Assembly: GCA_003484545.1 (NCBI GenBank)
Contig: DNCF01000512.1
Coordinates: 1-16,927, forward strand
DNA length: 16,927 nucleotides
Origin: Massilia sp.
GTDB taxonomy: Bacteria > Pseudomonadota > Gammaproteobacteria > Burkholderiales > Burkholderiaceae_D
Reading direction: 5' to 3'
In this document: positions 6,729 through 13,210 of the stretch, piece after piece
How positions within the stretch are numbered: the stretch's first letter is position 1
Layout: each line of letters opens with the position of its first letter
Made by a program: the position numbers and the translations under genes
The notes under the pieces: model-generated
What the model was told of the DNA's origin: nothing
What the model saw: the letters and a program-made list of their open reading frames with translations, nothing else
Databases searched by the model: none

Positions 6729-6962
6729 TTAGAGCAGTCCGTGCTCTTGCAGTTTCTTGCGCAAGGTATTGCGGTTGATGCCCAACATCTGGGCCGCGTG
6801 CGACTGGTTGCCGTCGGCGCGCGTCATGACCACTTCGAGGATCGGCTTCTCCACGGTCATCACCATCATGTCGTAGATGTTCGTCGGCTTTTGCTCGCCC
6901 AGGTCATTGAAATAGTCCTCGAGGCTCTTCTGGACAACTTCCTGGATACTCTCTTTGCTCAT
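6729..6962 (-). CDS. fis: Fis-family DNA-binding protein
   Basis: A 77-residue protein made of the Fis core: an N-terminal dimerisation helix (IQEVVQKSLEDYFNDL) and a C-terminal helix-turn-helix, GNQSHAAQMLGINRNTLRKKLQEHG, ending at the C-terminus. E. coli Fis is 98 residues; as I recall, betaproteobacterial forms lack part of the N-terminal activation region, as here. Fis bends DNA, organises the nucleoid and tunes stable-RNA promoters. I chose ATG 6962 because MSKESIQEVV is where Fis similarity begins; the longer frame to 7115 runs through an intergenic palindrome. It lies downstream of dusB, as in E. coli (dusB-fis), but here with a 189-bp gap, and upstream of purH. Confidence 0.93.
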   Translation of the reverse strand: MSKESIQEVVQKSLEDYFNDLGEQKPTNIYDMMVMTVEKPILEVVMTRADGNQSHAAQMLGINRNTLRKKLQEHGLL

Positions 6963-7062
6963 GTCTGCTGCTTCATCCTGGTTAGTGTTTTGCTCCGCCG
7001 GCGGTAACCGGCGACGTCCCCATCGTTCTTCTTGTTTTGTTGCTGTAGAGTGTTTGGCAAAG

Positions 7063-7132
7063 CCCCAGGGCAAGGCGCATCGTCGAAGACAGTACGCTAG
7101 TACGGCGAGACGCATGCAACGCCGCCATGGGG
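7063..7132. repeat. 70-bp extended imperfect palindrome between dusB and fis
   Basis: Centred on GCTA (7096-7099), flanked by GTAC on both sides. The outer ends are CCCCA (7063-7067) and TGGGG (7128-7132). With one-base gaps the arms also share GG-C, GCAT and CGTC segments. CAAA/TTTG extends it slightly outward. No T-run follows, so it is not an ordinary terminator. As RNA it would form a long, interrupted hairpin between dusB and fis. Confidence 0.5.
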
Positions 7133-7151
7133 GGTTTTGACAGGCACTCCT

Positions 7152-8174
7152 TTATGCGGCGATTGCCTCGTGAGCAAGCGCGGGCCGGTATTGTAACCGT
7201 TCACCATACTGCAGTTGCGATTGGAAAAAATTATCCACGGCAGCCAATTGCTCGGCCGTGGATTCCAACCGGTTCATGTGCTGGCGGAACTCTTCGCCGC
7301 CAGGCAAATCCTCGACATACCAACCGATGTGCTTGCGCGCCGTGCGCACGCCGACGTACTCGCCGTAGAAGGCATAGTGCGCCGGCAGGTGTTCGTTCAT
7401 CAGCGCCCTTACCTCTTCCACCATCGGCGGCGGCAGTAACTGGCCAGTTTGCAGGTAGTGATCGATCTCGCGGCAGATCCAGGGCCGGCCCTGGGCCGCG
7501 CGGCCGATCATGACCGCGTCCGCGCCCGTGTAGTCGAGCACAAATTTCGCCTTCTCCGGGCTGGTGATGTCGCCGTTGGCGACCACCGGGATCTTGACCG
7601 CCGCCTTCACCGCGCGGATGGTGTCGTACTCGGCGTCGCCCTTATAGCCGTCGGCGCGGGTGCGGCCGTGCAGGGTCAGCATCTGGATGCCGGCCTGCTC
7701 GGCCATGCGTGCGATGCGCAGGGCATTCTTGTTTTGGCGGTCCCAGCCGGTGCGGAACTTCAGCGTCACCGGCACGTCGACCGCTTCCACTACCGCGTTC
7801 AAAATGCGCTCAACCAGGTCCTCGTGCTGCAGCAAGGCCGAACCGCACCAGCTATTGCAGACCTTTTTCACGGGGCAACCCATGTTGATGTCGATGATCT
7901 GGGCGCCGCGCGCGACGTTGTGGCGCGCGCAATCGGCCAGGTCCTGGGGATCGGCGCCGGCGATCTGCACCGCCTTCGGCTCCATCTCGCCCTCGTGGTC
8001 GGTGCGGCGGCTGGTCTTCTCGCTGGCCCACAGGCGCGGGTTGGACGCCGCCATTTCCGACACCGCATAGCCGGCCCCAAGCTGCTTGCACAGCTGGCGG
8101 AACGGACGGTCGGTCACACCTGCCATGGGCGCGACGAAGACATTATTGCGAAGTTGGTAAGGACCGATTTGCAC
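7152..8174 (-). CDS. dusB: tRNA-dihydrouridine synthase DusB
   Basis: DusB reduces specific uridines in the D-loop of tRNA with FMN and NADPH. The 340-residue protein aligns by eye with E. coli DusB from its first residues: QIGPYQLRNNVFVAPMAGVTDRPFR. It has AQIIDINMGCPVKKV with the catalytic cysteine at C100, then SALLQHEDLV, PVTLKFRTGW, LHGRTRADGYKGDAEY, VVANGDITS and GADAVMIGRAAQGRPWI (FMN phosphate site). The start is GTG at 8174, chosen because family similarity begins there; no clear Shine-Dalgarno is seen. Two extra cysteines (C106, C110) follow the active site in KKVCNSWCGS. Downstream is fis, as in E. coli. Confidence 0.96.
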   Translation of the reverse strand: MQIGPYQLRNNVFVAPMAGVTDRPFRQLCKQLGAGYAVSEMAASNPRLWASEKTSRRTDHEGEMEPKAVQIAGADPQDLADCARHNVARGAQIIDINMGCPVKKVCNSWCGSALLQHEDLVERILNAVVEAVDVPVTLKFRTGWDRQNKNALRIARMAEQAGIQMLTLHGRTRADGYKGDAEYDTIRAVKAAVKIPVVANGDITSPEKAKFVLDYTGADAVMIGRAAQGRPWICREIDHYLQTGQLLPPPMVEEVRALMNEHLPAHYAFYGEYVGVRTARKHIGWYVEDLPGGEEFRQHMNRLESTAEQLAAVDNFFQSQLQYGERLQYRPALAHEAIAA

Positions 8175-8209
8175 AGAGGGAACAGGATAGGAATTCTCGG
8201 GAACCTGCT

Positions 8210-8215
8210 ATTTTA
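8210..8215 (-). promoter_or_regulatory. Putative -10 element for dusB
   Basis: GGGGTAAAATAGC on the minus strand contains TAAAAT, 5 of 6 matches to TATAAT, 35 bp before the GTG start. No convincing -35 is seen at 16-18 bp. Confidence 0.4.
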
Positions 8216-8237
8216 CCCCAAGCGCTGCTCAAATTAT

Positions 8238-8254
8238 CGGCAAAATTTTTGCCG
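8238..8254. promoter_or_regulatory. Perfect 17-base palindrome CGGCAAAA-T-TTTTGCCG
   Basis: Eight-base perfect arms around a single T. It lies just upstream of the putative dusB -10 and overlaps by three bases an adjacent hairpin at 8252-8279. It could be an operator. Confidence 0.4.
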
Positions 8255-8279
8255 GATTGTAGCGAACGGGACAATCCGG
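8252..8279. repeat. Inverted repeat CCGGATTGT-N10-ACAATCCGG
   Basis: Perfect 9-base arms with a 10-base loop, between the phosphatase terminator and dusB. It shares CCG (8252-8254) with the neighbouring palindrome, so the two could not fold at once in RNA. Confidence 0.4.
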
Positions 8280-8292
8280 TGTGGACAGCAGG

Positions 8293-8321
8293 AAAAAAAT
8301 TGGCTAGCCATGGGTTAGCCA
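8293..8321 (-). terminator. Intrinsic terminator of the histidine phosphatase gene
   Basis: On the minus strand TGGCTAACC pairs with the following GGCTAGCCA through a tight loop (8301-8321; one G-T wobble), followed by AA and seven T residues (8293-8299). It lies 50 bp after the phosphatase stop and separates that gene from dusB. Confidence 0.85.
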
Positions 8322-8370
8322 GACATAGCGCAACGCTGCCACGCCGCCATGGAGATCTTGTTCAGCGCGC

Positions 8371-9027
8371 TCAGCCGACGTCGTCCAGCACCGCTGCCTG
8401 CAAATGCGCCACCTCGCCCCAGCTCTCCAGCTGCAGCCTGCCGTCCTGCACCGTAAAGCGGTTAATGCTGGCGTTGTGCACCGTGAAGTCGCGCGGAGTG
8501 TCGAGCGGGAGGCCGAGGGCGGCGCGGTAGGCGCATTCGAGCACGCCGCCGTGGGCGACCAGGGCCAGCGACTTGCCGGGATTGTCCTCGGCCCAGCCGA
8601 GGATGGCAGGCACCACGCGGTCGTAGAACTGGCGGAAGGTCTCGGCGCAATTCTCGCCCGGCGGCAAGGGCGCATCGATGTCGCGCGCCTGCCAGGCGGC
8701 GAACTCCTGGGGGAAGCGGTCGGCGATCTCGGCATACAGCAAGCCCTCGAAGCCGCCGTAGCAGCGCTCGCGCAGGCGGCCATCTATATAGAGAGGCAGG
8801 TCCTGCACCTCGGCGACGGCTTTCGCGGTCTGGGCGGCGCGAGACAAGTCGCTCGAGACGAGCACGTCGAAGCGCTCGTTTGCCAGGGCGGCGGCCAGGG
8901 CGCGCGCCTGGCGCAGACCGGTGGCGTTCAGGTCGATGTCGAGGTGGCCCTGCAGGCGGCGTTCGGCGTTCCAGGCGGTTTCGCCATGGCGGATCAGGAC
9001 GATCCGGGTCGTGGTGTCGTTTTGCAT
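8371..9027 (-). CDS. Histidine phosphatase family protein (phosphoglycerate mutase/GpmB-like)
   Basis: A 218-residue protein of the 2H phosphatase superfamily. The catalytic motif RIVLIRHGETAWN gives R13 and the phosphorylated H14. R63 (SSDLSRAAQT), E87 (RLRERCYGGFEG) and H159 (LVAHGGVL) complete the phosphate pocket. This group includes cofactor-dependent mutases but mostly phosphatases such as GpmB and CobC; the sequence alone does not choose between them. I chose ATG 9027 because MQNDTTTRIVLIRHGE fits the family; an in-frame ATG at 9048 lies inside the terminator hairpin of the preceding gene. There is no recognisable ribosome-binding site, and the start is 7 bp beyond the T-run of that terminator. 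Confidence 0.88.
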   Translation of the reverse strand: MQNDTTTRIVLIRHGETAWNAERRLQGHLDIDLNATGLRQARALAAALANERFDVLVSSDLSRAAQTAKAVAEVQDLPLYIDGRLRERCYGGFEGLLYAEIADRFPQEFAAWQARDIDAPLPPGENCAETFRQFYDRVVPAILGWAEDNPGKSLALVAHGGVLECAYRAALGLPLDTPRDFTVHNASINRFTVQDGRLQLESWGEVAHLQAAVLDDVG

Positions 9028-9033
9028 TCGGAA

Positions 9034-9064
9034 ATAAAAAGCGCCCATGCCGAGGCACGGGCGC
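9034..9064 (-). terminator. Intrinsic terminator of the PEBP gene
   Basis: On the minus strand GCGCCCGTGCC pairs with GGCATGGGCGC (9041-9064, one G-T wobble), followed by TTTTTATTT. It begins 5 bp after the PEBP stop and ends just before the phosphatase ATG. Confidence 0.88.
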
Positions 9065-9069
9065 GGGGA

Positions 9070-9744
9070 TTACTTGGACAGCGTCGCTGCGATCGCCGGA
9101 TTGAGCGAGTAGACGCCGAAGATCTGGGCTTCGTCGAGGATGTGCCCGCGCATGGCCAGGCGTGCTTCCTGGCCCGTGAAGCGGCCTTCCAGCGGCAGCC
9201 GGGCGATGTCGAGCGCGTAGATGGTGAACACGTAGGTGTGGACGCGCTCGTCATTCCACGGCGGGCAAGGACCGTCGTAGCCGTAGTATTCGCCGGCCAT
9301 GTCGGGGTCTTGCGCGAACCAGCCGGTGTAGTCGTTGACGCCCTGGCGCAGCTGGTGCTCGGTGCCGTTCTTGACGAGGAAAGGCAGTTCCGGGCCGGAC
9401 TTGCCCCCCGGGGTGACCATGTCGGAGAAGCGGCCTTCGGCCAGTTCCTTCAGGCTGGGCGGAATGTCGACCAGGGTCCAGTGGTAGAAGTCGGCACGCT
9501 TGAGACTGTCGGGAACGGTCCGGCCTTCCTTGTTGACGTCGGTGCCGTCGGTCGGCGCGTCGCCGTCGTGGCACAGCAGCACCAGCGACTGGGTGCCGGC
9601 CGGCACCTCGTCCCAGGCCAGGTGGGGATTGCGGTTGTTCGACAGGCGCACGTGGGTGGCCGGGTCGATGACCGCGAACGCGCATTCGGGCGGGATCGGC
9701 TCCCCCTCGGTAAACGAATCGCTCCAGATTTTCATTTTGCTCAC
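9070..9744 (-). CDS. YbhB/YbcL family PEBP-like protein
   Basis: A 224-residue cytoplasmic protein of the phosphatidylethanolamine-binding family (bacterial YbhB/YbcL type, named after Raf kinase inhibitor protein). Visible signatures are HLAWDEVPAGTQSLVLLCHDGDAP near the N-terminus, FYHWTLVDIPPSLKEL, and GYDGPCPPWNDERVHTYVF, the Pro-Cys-Pro...His-x-Tyr segment of the ligand pocket. It is longer than E. coli YbhB (158), with extra sequence in the middle (TVPDSLKRAD, ELPFLVKNGTEHQLRQG). The start is GTG 9744: a perfect AAGGAGG lies eight bases upstream, while the ATG three codons later is too far away. It follows dtd by 44 bp and has its own terminator. The bacterial function is unknown. Confidence 0.92.
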   Translation of the reverse strand: MSKMKIWSDSFTEGEPIPPECAFAVIDPATHVRLSNNRNPHLAWDEVPAGTQSLVLLCHDGDAPTDGTDVNKEGRTVPDSLKRADFYHWTLVDIPPSLKELAEGRFSDMVTPGGKSGPELPFLVKNGTEHQLRQGVNDYTGWFAQDPDMAGEYYGYDGPCPPWNDERVHTYVFTIYALDIARLPLEGRFTGQEARLAMRGHILDEAQIFGVYSLNPAIAATLSK

Positions 9745-9788
9745 TCCCAGGGCCTCCTTGTATTGACCGCATCGATGCGGTGCGGGTT

Positions 9789-10247
9789 TCAGCGCTTGAC
9801 GTCGACCGGATCAACGCGCAGCCAGATTGTCACCGGCCCGTCGTTGACCAACGCCACTTTCATGTCGGCGCCAAATTGTCCGGTTTCAACTTTGCCATGC
9901 CGCTCGCATGCCCGGCGCACGAAATAGTCGAACAGCCGGCGCCCGTCGTCGGGGCTGGCGGCCGGCGAGAACGAGGGCCGGGTACCGGACCGGGTATCGG
10001 CCGCCAGCGTGAACTGCGGCACCAGCAGCAAGGCGCCGCCGATGTCGGTGACGCTGCGGTTCATTTTGCCGGCCTCGTCGGAAAAGACGCGGTAGCCGAG
10101 CAGCTTGGCCAATAAAGCGTCGGCCTCGCGCTCGGTGTCGCCCTTTTCGGCGCAGACCAGCACCATCAGCCCGCCCTCGATCGCGCCGACGGTGGCGCCG
10201 TCGACCACGACGCTGGCCTGGCTGACGCGTTGCAGCAGGCCGATCAT
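9789..10247 (-). CDS. dtd: D-aminoacyl-tRNA deacylase (DTD)
   Basis: DTD hydrolyses D-aminoacyl-tRNAs, originally D-Tyr-tRNA, and removes mischarged glycine, protecting translation from the wrong chirality. The 152-residue protein has MIGLLQRVSQASVVVDG, GYRVFSDEAGKMN, PQFTLAADTRSGTRPSFS and VALVNDGPVTIWL, which holds the Gly-cisPro motif (G137-P138). The usual first motif SQFTL reads PQFTL here (P77), an uncommon change at a conserved serine. Its ATG overlaps the tyrS stop by four bases (ATGA), so translation is probably coupled. A longer frame reaches 10805, but that is the tyrS shadow. Confidence 0.95.
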   Translation of the reverse strand: MIGLLQRVSQASVVVDGATVGAIEGGLMVLVCAEKGDTEREADALLAKLLGYRVFSDEAGKMNRSVTDIGGALLLVPQFTLAADTRSGTRPSFSPAASPDDGRRLFDYFVRRACERHGKVETGQFGADMKVALVNDGPVTIWLRVDPVDVKR

Positions 10248-11506
10248 GCAGTGAAGGTCACGCGCGCGAACTTGCGCTTGCCGACCTGCATGACGAAGGT
10301 GCCGGCGTCCACCTGCAGGCCCTTGTCGCTGACCACGCCGCCGTCGATGCGCACGCCGCCCTGGTCGATCATGCGCATCGCTTCCGAGGTCGAGGCGCAC
10401 AGGCCGGCCGCCTTCAGCAGCTGGGCCACGCCGAGCGGCGCGCCGGACACCGCCACTTCGGGCACGTCGTCCGGGATGCCGCCCTTCGAGCGGTTGACGA
10501 AGTCGGCCAGCGCATCGTCGGCCGCCTGGGCCGAGTGGAAGCGGGTCACGATTTCCTTGGCCAGCGCGACCTTGGCGTCGCGCGGGTTGGCGCCGCCTTC
10601 GGTCGCGGCCTTCACGGCGGCGATGTCCTCGATCGAGCGGAACGACAGCAGGTCGTAGTAACGCCACATCATGGTGTCGGAAATACTCATCAGCTTGCCG
10701 AACATGGTGTTCGGCGCCTCGGTGATGCCGATGTAGTTGTTCTTCGACTTCGACATCTTGTCGACGCCGTCCAGGCCCTCGAGCAATGGCATGGTGAGAA
10801 TGCACTGCGGCTCCTGGCCGTAGTCTTTCTGCAACTCACGACCAACCAGCAGGTTGAATTTCTGATCCGTTCCACCTAGCTCAAGGTCTGCTTTCAAAGC
10901 GACCGAATCGTAGCCTTGCATCAACGGATACAGGAACTCATGAATAGCGATCGGTGTCCCACTCTTGTAGCGCTTGGTGAAGTCGTCGCGCTCCATCATG
11001 CGCGCCACGGTGTAGCGCGAGGCCAGCTGGATCATGCCGCGCGCGCCCAGCGGGTCGCACCACTCGGAGTTGTAGCGCATCTCGGTGCGCTCGGCGTCGA
11101 GGATCAGGGCGACCTGGCGGAAGTAAGTCTGGGCATTTTCCTCGATCTGCTCGCGGGACAGCGGCGGGCGGGTGGCGTTGCGGCCCGACGGGTCGCCAAT
11201 CATCGAGGTGAAGTCGCCGATCAGGAAGATGACCTTGTGGCCGAGGTCCTGCAGCTGGCGCAGCTTGTTGAGCACCACGGTGTGGCCGAGGTGGAGGTCG
11301 GGGGCGGTCGGGTCGGCGCCGAGCTTGATGCGCAGCGGTACGCCGCTCTGCTCGGAACGGGCCAGCTTCTGTGCAAATTCGCTTTCGATCAGCAGTTCGT
11401 CGACGCCGCGCTTCGCGATCGCAAGCGCCTCCTGCACCTTGTCCGACAGCGGCAAAGCGGTGGCGGTTGCTAAATTGCTATTACCTGAAGACGCGGGGGA
11501 AGTCAT
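10244..11506 (-). CDS. tyrS: Tyrosyl-tRNA synthetase
   Basis: TyrRS activates tyrosine with ATP and charges tRNA-Tyr. The 420-residue class I enzyme has LGADPTAPDLHLGH with the HIGH-type motif HLGH at 72-75, GDFTSMIGDPSGRN (98-110), ADLELGGTDQKFNLLVGRELQ (tyrosine site; 206-226) and KMSKS at 250-254. A C-terminal S4 RNA-binding domain spans about 353-415 (VAQLLKAAGLCASTSEAMRMIDQGGVRIDG, split over two helices). The PTAPDLHLGH form marks the TyrZ-like subgroup. It starts the tyrS-dtd-PEBP run and is divergent from the M23 peptidase gene, with 148 bp between the preferred starts. No strong ribosome-binding site precedes ATG 11506. Confidence 0.97.
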   Translation of the reverse strand: MTSPASSGNSNLATATALPLSDKVQEALAIAKRGVDELLIESEFAQKLARSEQSGVPLRIKLGADPTAPDLHLGHTVVLNKLRQLQDLGHKVIFLIGDFTSMIGDPSGRNATRPPLSREQIEENAQTYFRQVALILDAERTEMRYNSEWCDPLGARGMIQLASRYTVARMMERDDFTKRYKSGTPIAIHEFLYPLMQGYDSVALKADLELGGTDQKFNLLVGRELQKDYGQEPQCILTMPLLEGLDGVDKMSKSKNNYIGITEAPNTMFGKLMSISDTMMWRYYDLLSFRSIEDIAAVKAATEGGANPRDAKVALAKEIVTRFHSAQAADDALADFVNRSKGGIPDDVPEVAVSGAPLGVAQLLKAAGLCASTSEAMRMIDQGGVRIDGGVVSDKGLQVDAGTFVMQVGKRKFARVTFTA

Positions 11507-11554
11507 AAAATTCTTGTAGGAAAAGTGCTAAAACGGTTGTAGGAGCAAGGAGTT

Positions 11555-11563
11555 TGGTATAAT
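11555..11563 (+). promoter_or_regulatory. Extended -10 promoter element for the M23 peptidase gene
   Basis: TGG-TATAAT is a perfect extended -10 (TGnTATAAT). The best -35 is TTGTAG at 11537, spaced only 15 bp. Transcription would begin near 11570, after the ATG at 11562, which argues for a downstream start codon. The AAGGAG at 11547-11552 could instead be a ribosome-binding site for ATG 11562. Confidence 0.55.
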
Positions 11564-11654
11564 GCTCGATCCCATCAATCTTGCCGTAAGAAAACTTTTC
11601 AAAACAACAAGAAAAATGGCGTGGAAGTTCAAGCGGCAAATTTTAACTGATTGC

Positions 11655-13016
11655 ATGAACCCTATACATAAAATCACCGGCAAACGCTGGCCAAGCCTGA
11701 AGGATGCGAGTCGCAAGACCCGCATCGTCGGCGCCGGCGCGGTGGCCCTGGCACTGTGCGCATTCGGCGCAGTCGCGGTGGCCCCGATCGCCCCCGACCC
11801 GGCCGACGTGCCGGTCAAGTCGGTCGCCGAGAACCTCGCGCTGCCGAACCTGGCCGACCAGATCGCGGCCCTCCAACAGGACGAACAGCAATTCATCCAC
11901 GAAGAGCGCATCCGCTCGGGCGACTCGATCGGCTCCACCCTGAGCCGCATGGGTGTGGATGATGCGCAAGCACAAAAGTTCATCCGCTCCGACAAACTGG
12001 CCCGCCGCCTGATCTCCCTGAAGAACGGCAAGCGCCTGCAAGCCGAGACCGACGAGAACGGCCTGCTCCTCTCCCTGCGCGCCACCATCACCGACAAGAA
12101 CAGCACCCCGGTCGTCCTGACGATCGCCCGCAAGGGTGACGGCTTCGTCGCCACCGAAGCGCCGGCCAAGCTCGAGCGCCGCGTCGAGATGCGTTCGCGC
12201 GAGATCACCACGTCGCTCTACTCGGCCACCGACGCCAACGTCGACGGCGGCTCGATCCCGGATTCCGTGGTCGGCGAAATCATCCAGATGTTCTCGACCA
12301 ACATCGACTTCCGCTCCGACCTGAAGCGCGGCGACCGTTTCAACGTCGTCTATGAAACCTTCTGGCTCGACGGCGAAATGGTCAAGACCGGCCGCATCCT
12401 GGCCGGCGAGTTCATCAACCGCGGCGTCAGCTACCAGGCCGTCTGGTTCGAAGACCCGGTGACCAAGCAGGGCGGCTACTACAGCCTGGACGGCAAGTCG
12501 CTGAAAAAAGCCTTCCTCAAGTCGCCGCTGGCCTTCTCGCGCGTCTCCTCGGGCTTCTCGAACCGCATCCACCCGATCTCGGGCAAGTGGAAGGCGCACA
12601 AGGGCATCGACTATGCCGCCCCGACCGGCACCCCGATCCGCGCCGCGGGCGACGGCACCGTCGACTTCGCCGGCGTGAACAGCGGCTACGGCAACATGGT
12701 CGTGCTCAAGCACTGGAACAACTACAGCACCGCCTACGCCCACATGAGCCGCATCGGCGCGGGCGTGCGCAAGGGCGCCAAGGTCAGCCAGGGCGACGTC
12801 ATCGGCTACGTCGGCTCGACCGGCTGGTCGACCGGCGCCCACCTGCACTACGAATTCCGCGTGGCAAATGTCGCGCGCGACCCGGCAACGCTGAAGGGCC
12901 TGACCCAGGCGCCGCTGACGGCTGCCGAAATGACCCGCTTCAAGATGGCCGCCGCCGAGATGAACCACCGCTTCTCGCTGCTGACCCCGGGCGGCAACGC
13001 CATGGCCGCACGCTAA
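11655..13016 (+). CDS. M23 family murein DD-endopeptidase (MepM-like)
   Basis: A 453-residue envelope protein. A basic start (MNPIHKITGKRWPSLKDASRKTR in two parts) leads to a hydrophobic segment, IVGAGAVALALCAFGAVAVA (about 24-43), a signal anchor. A middle region (about 80-290) resembles the regulatory LysM/OapA-like domains of MepM/YebA. The C-terminal M23 domain has SGFSNRIHP, AHKGIDYAAP with Zn ligands H315 and D319, TAYAHMS (H363) and GAHLHYEF (H396, H398). It probably cleaves cross-links in peptidoglycan. The frame also opens at ATG 11562 and 11616. I prefer 11655 because the stretch before it is AT-rich, unlike the gene, and a TATAAT overlaps 11562; yet 11562 has a good AAGGAG. anmK follows after a terminator. 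Confidence 0.92.
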   Translation: MNPIHKITGKRWPSLKDASRKTRIVGAGAVALALCAFGAVAVAPIAPDPADVPVKSVAENLALPNLADQIAALQQDEQQFIHEERIRSGDSIGSTLSRMGVDDAQAQKFIRSDKLARRLISLKNGKRLQAETDENGLLLSLRATITDKNSTPVVLTIARKGDGFVATEAPAKLERRVEMRSREITTSLYSATDANVDGGSIPDSVVGEIIQMFSTNIDFRSDLKRGDRFNVVYETFWLDGEMVKTGRILAGEFINRGVSYQAVWFEDPVTKQGGYYSLDGKSLKKAFLKSPLAFSRVSSGFSNRIHPISGKWKAHKGIDYAAPTGTPIRAAGDGTVDFAGVNSGYGNMVVLKHWNNYSTAYAHMSRIGAGVRKGAKVSQGDVIGYVGSTGWSTGAHLHYEFRVANVARDPATLKGLTQAPLTAAEMTRFKMAAAEMNHRFSLLTPGGNAMAAR

Positions 13017-13045
13017 GCCTTACTTAGAGCGCTCTTTCTGTCCAG

Positions 13046-13084
13046 AACGCCTTCCCTGCATGCAGATGCACGGAAGGCGTTTTT
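13046..13084 (+). terminator. Intrinsic terminator of the M23 peptidase gene
   Basis: AACGCCTTCC (13046-13055) pairs with GGAAGGCGTT (13072-13081). TGCAT/ATGCA extends the stem inside after a C-C mismatch, and a T-run to 13084 follows. It starts 29 bp after the stop codon and separates the gene from anmK. Confidence 0.92.
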
Positions 13085-13112
13085 ACGTGAACTGTCACTG
13101 CGGGTGCACAGA

Positions 13113-13140
13113 AAACCGTCGCGAGCGGAAGGCGTGCCGC
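13113..13140 (+). repeat. Partial copy of the AAACCGTNGCGAGCGGAA repeat
   Basis: AAACCGTCGCGAGCGGAA, then GGCGTGCCGC, matches 15663-15690 at 24 of 28 positions. It lies in the gap before anmK. The other arm of the palindrome seen at 15651-15771 is not found here. Confidence 0.5.
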
Positions 13141-13192
13141 AGCCACACGGACTCGATCCGGCGCGCGGCAGCGTGAACGGACTTCCTTGTTT

Positions 13193-13198
13193 TATGAT
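13193..13198 (+). promoter_or_regulatory. Possible -10 element of anmK
   Basis: TATGAT, 5 of 6 matches to consensus, 6 bp before ATG 13205 and 12 bp before the preferred ATG 13211. No clear -35 is seen. Confidence 0.3.
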
Positions 13199-13210
13199 GG
13201 GCAAATGATC

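Noticed and set aside
6963..7115. N-terminal extension of Fis (51 codons)
   Set aside because: The added residues come from the palindrome in the dusB-fis gap and do not resemble Fis; similarity begins at ATG 6962.
8404..9927. 507-codon open frame on the plus strand
   Set aside because: It runs antisense across the phosphatase, PEBP and part of dtd, and crosses two terminators. No recognisable family.
10248..10805. N-terminal extension of dtd into tyrS
   Set aside because: An open frame inside tyrS with Arg-rich translation; DTD begins at MIGLLQRV, at the ATGA overlap.
11643..12968. 441-codon open frame opposite the M23 peptidase
   Set aside because: Antisense shadow of a gene with complete zinc-ligand motifs; composition is low in complexity (Ala, Gly, Val, Asp).
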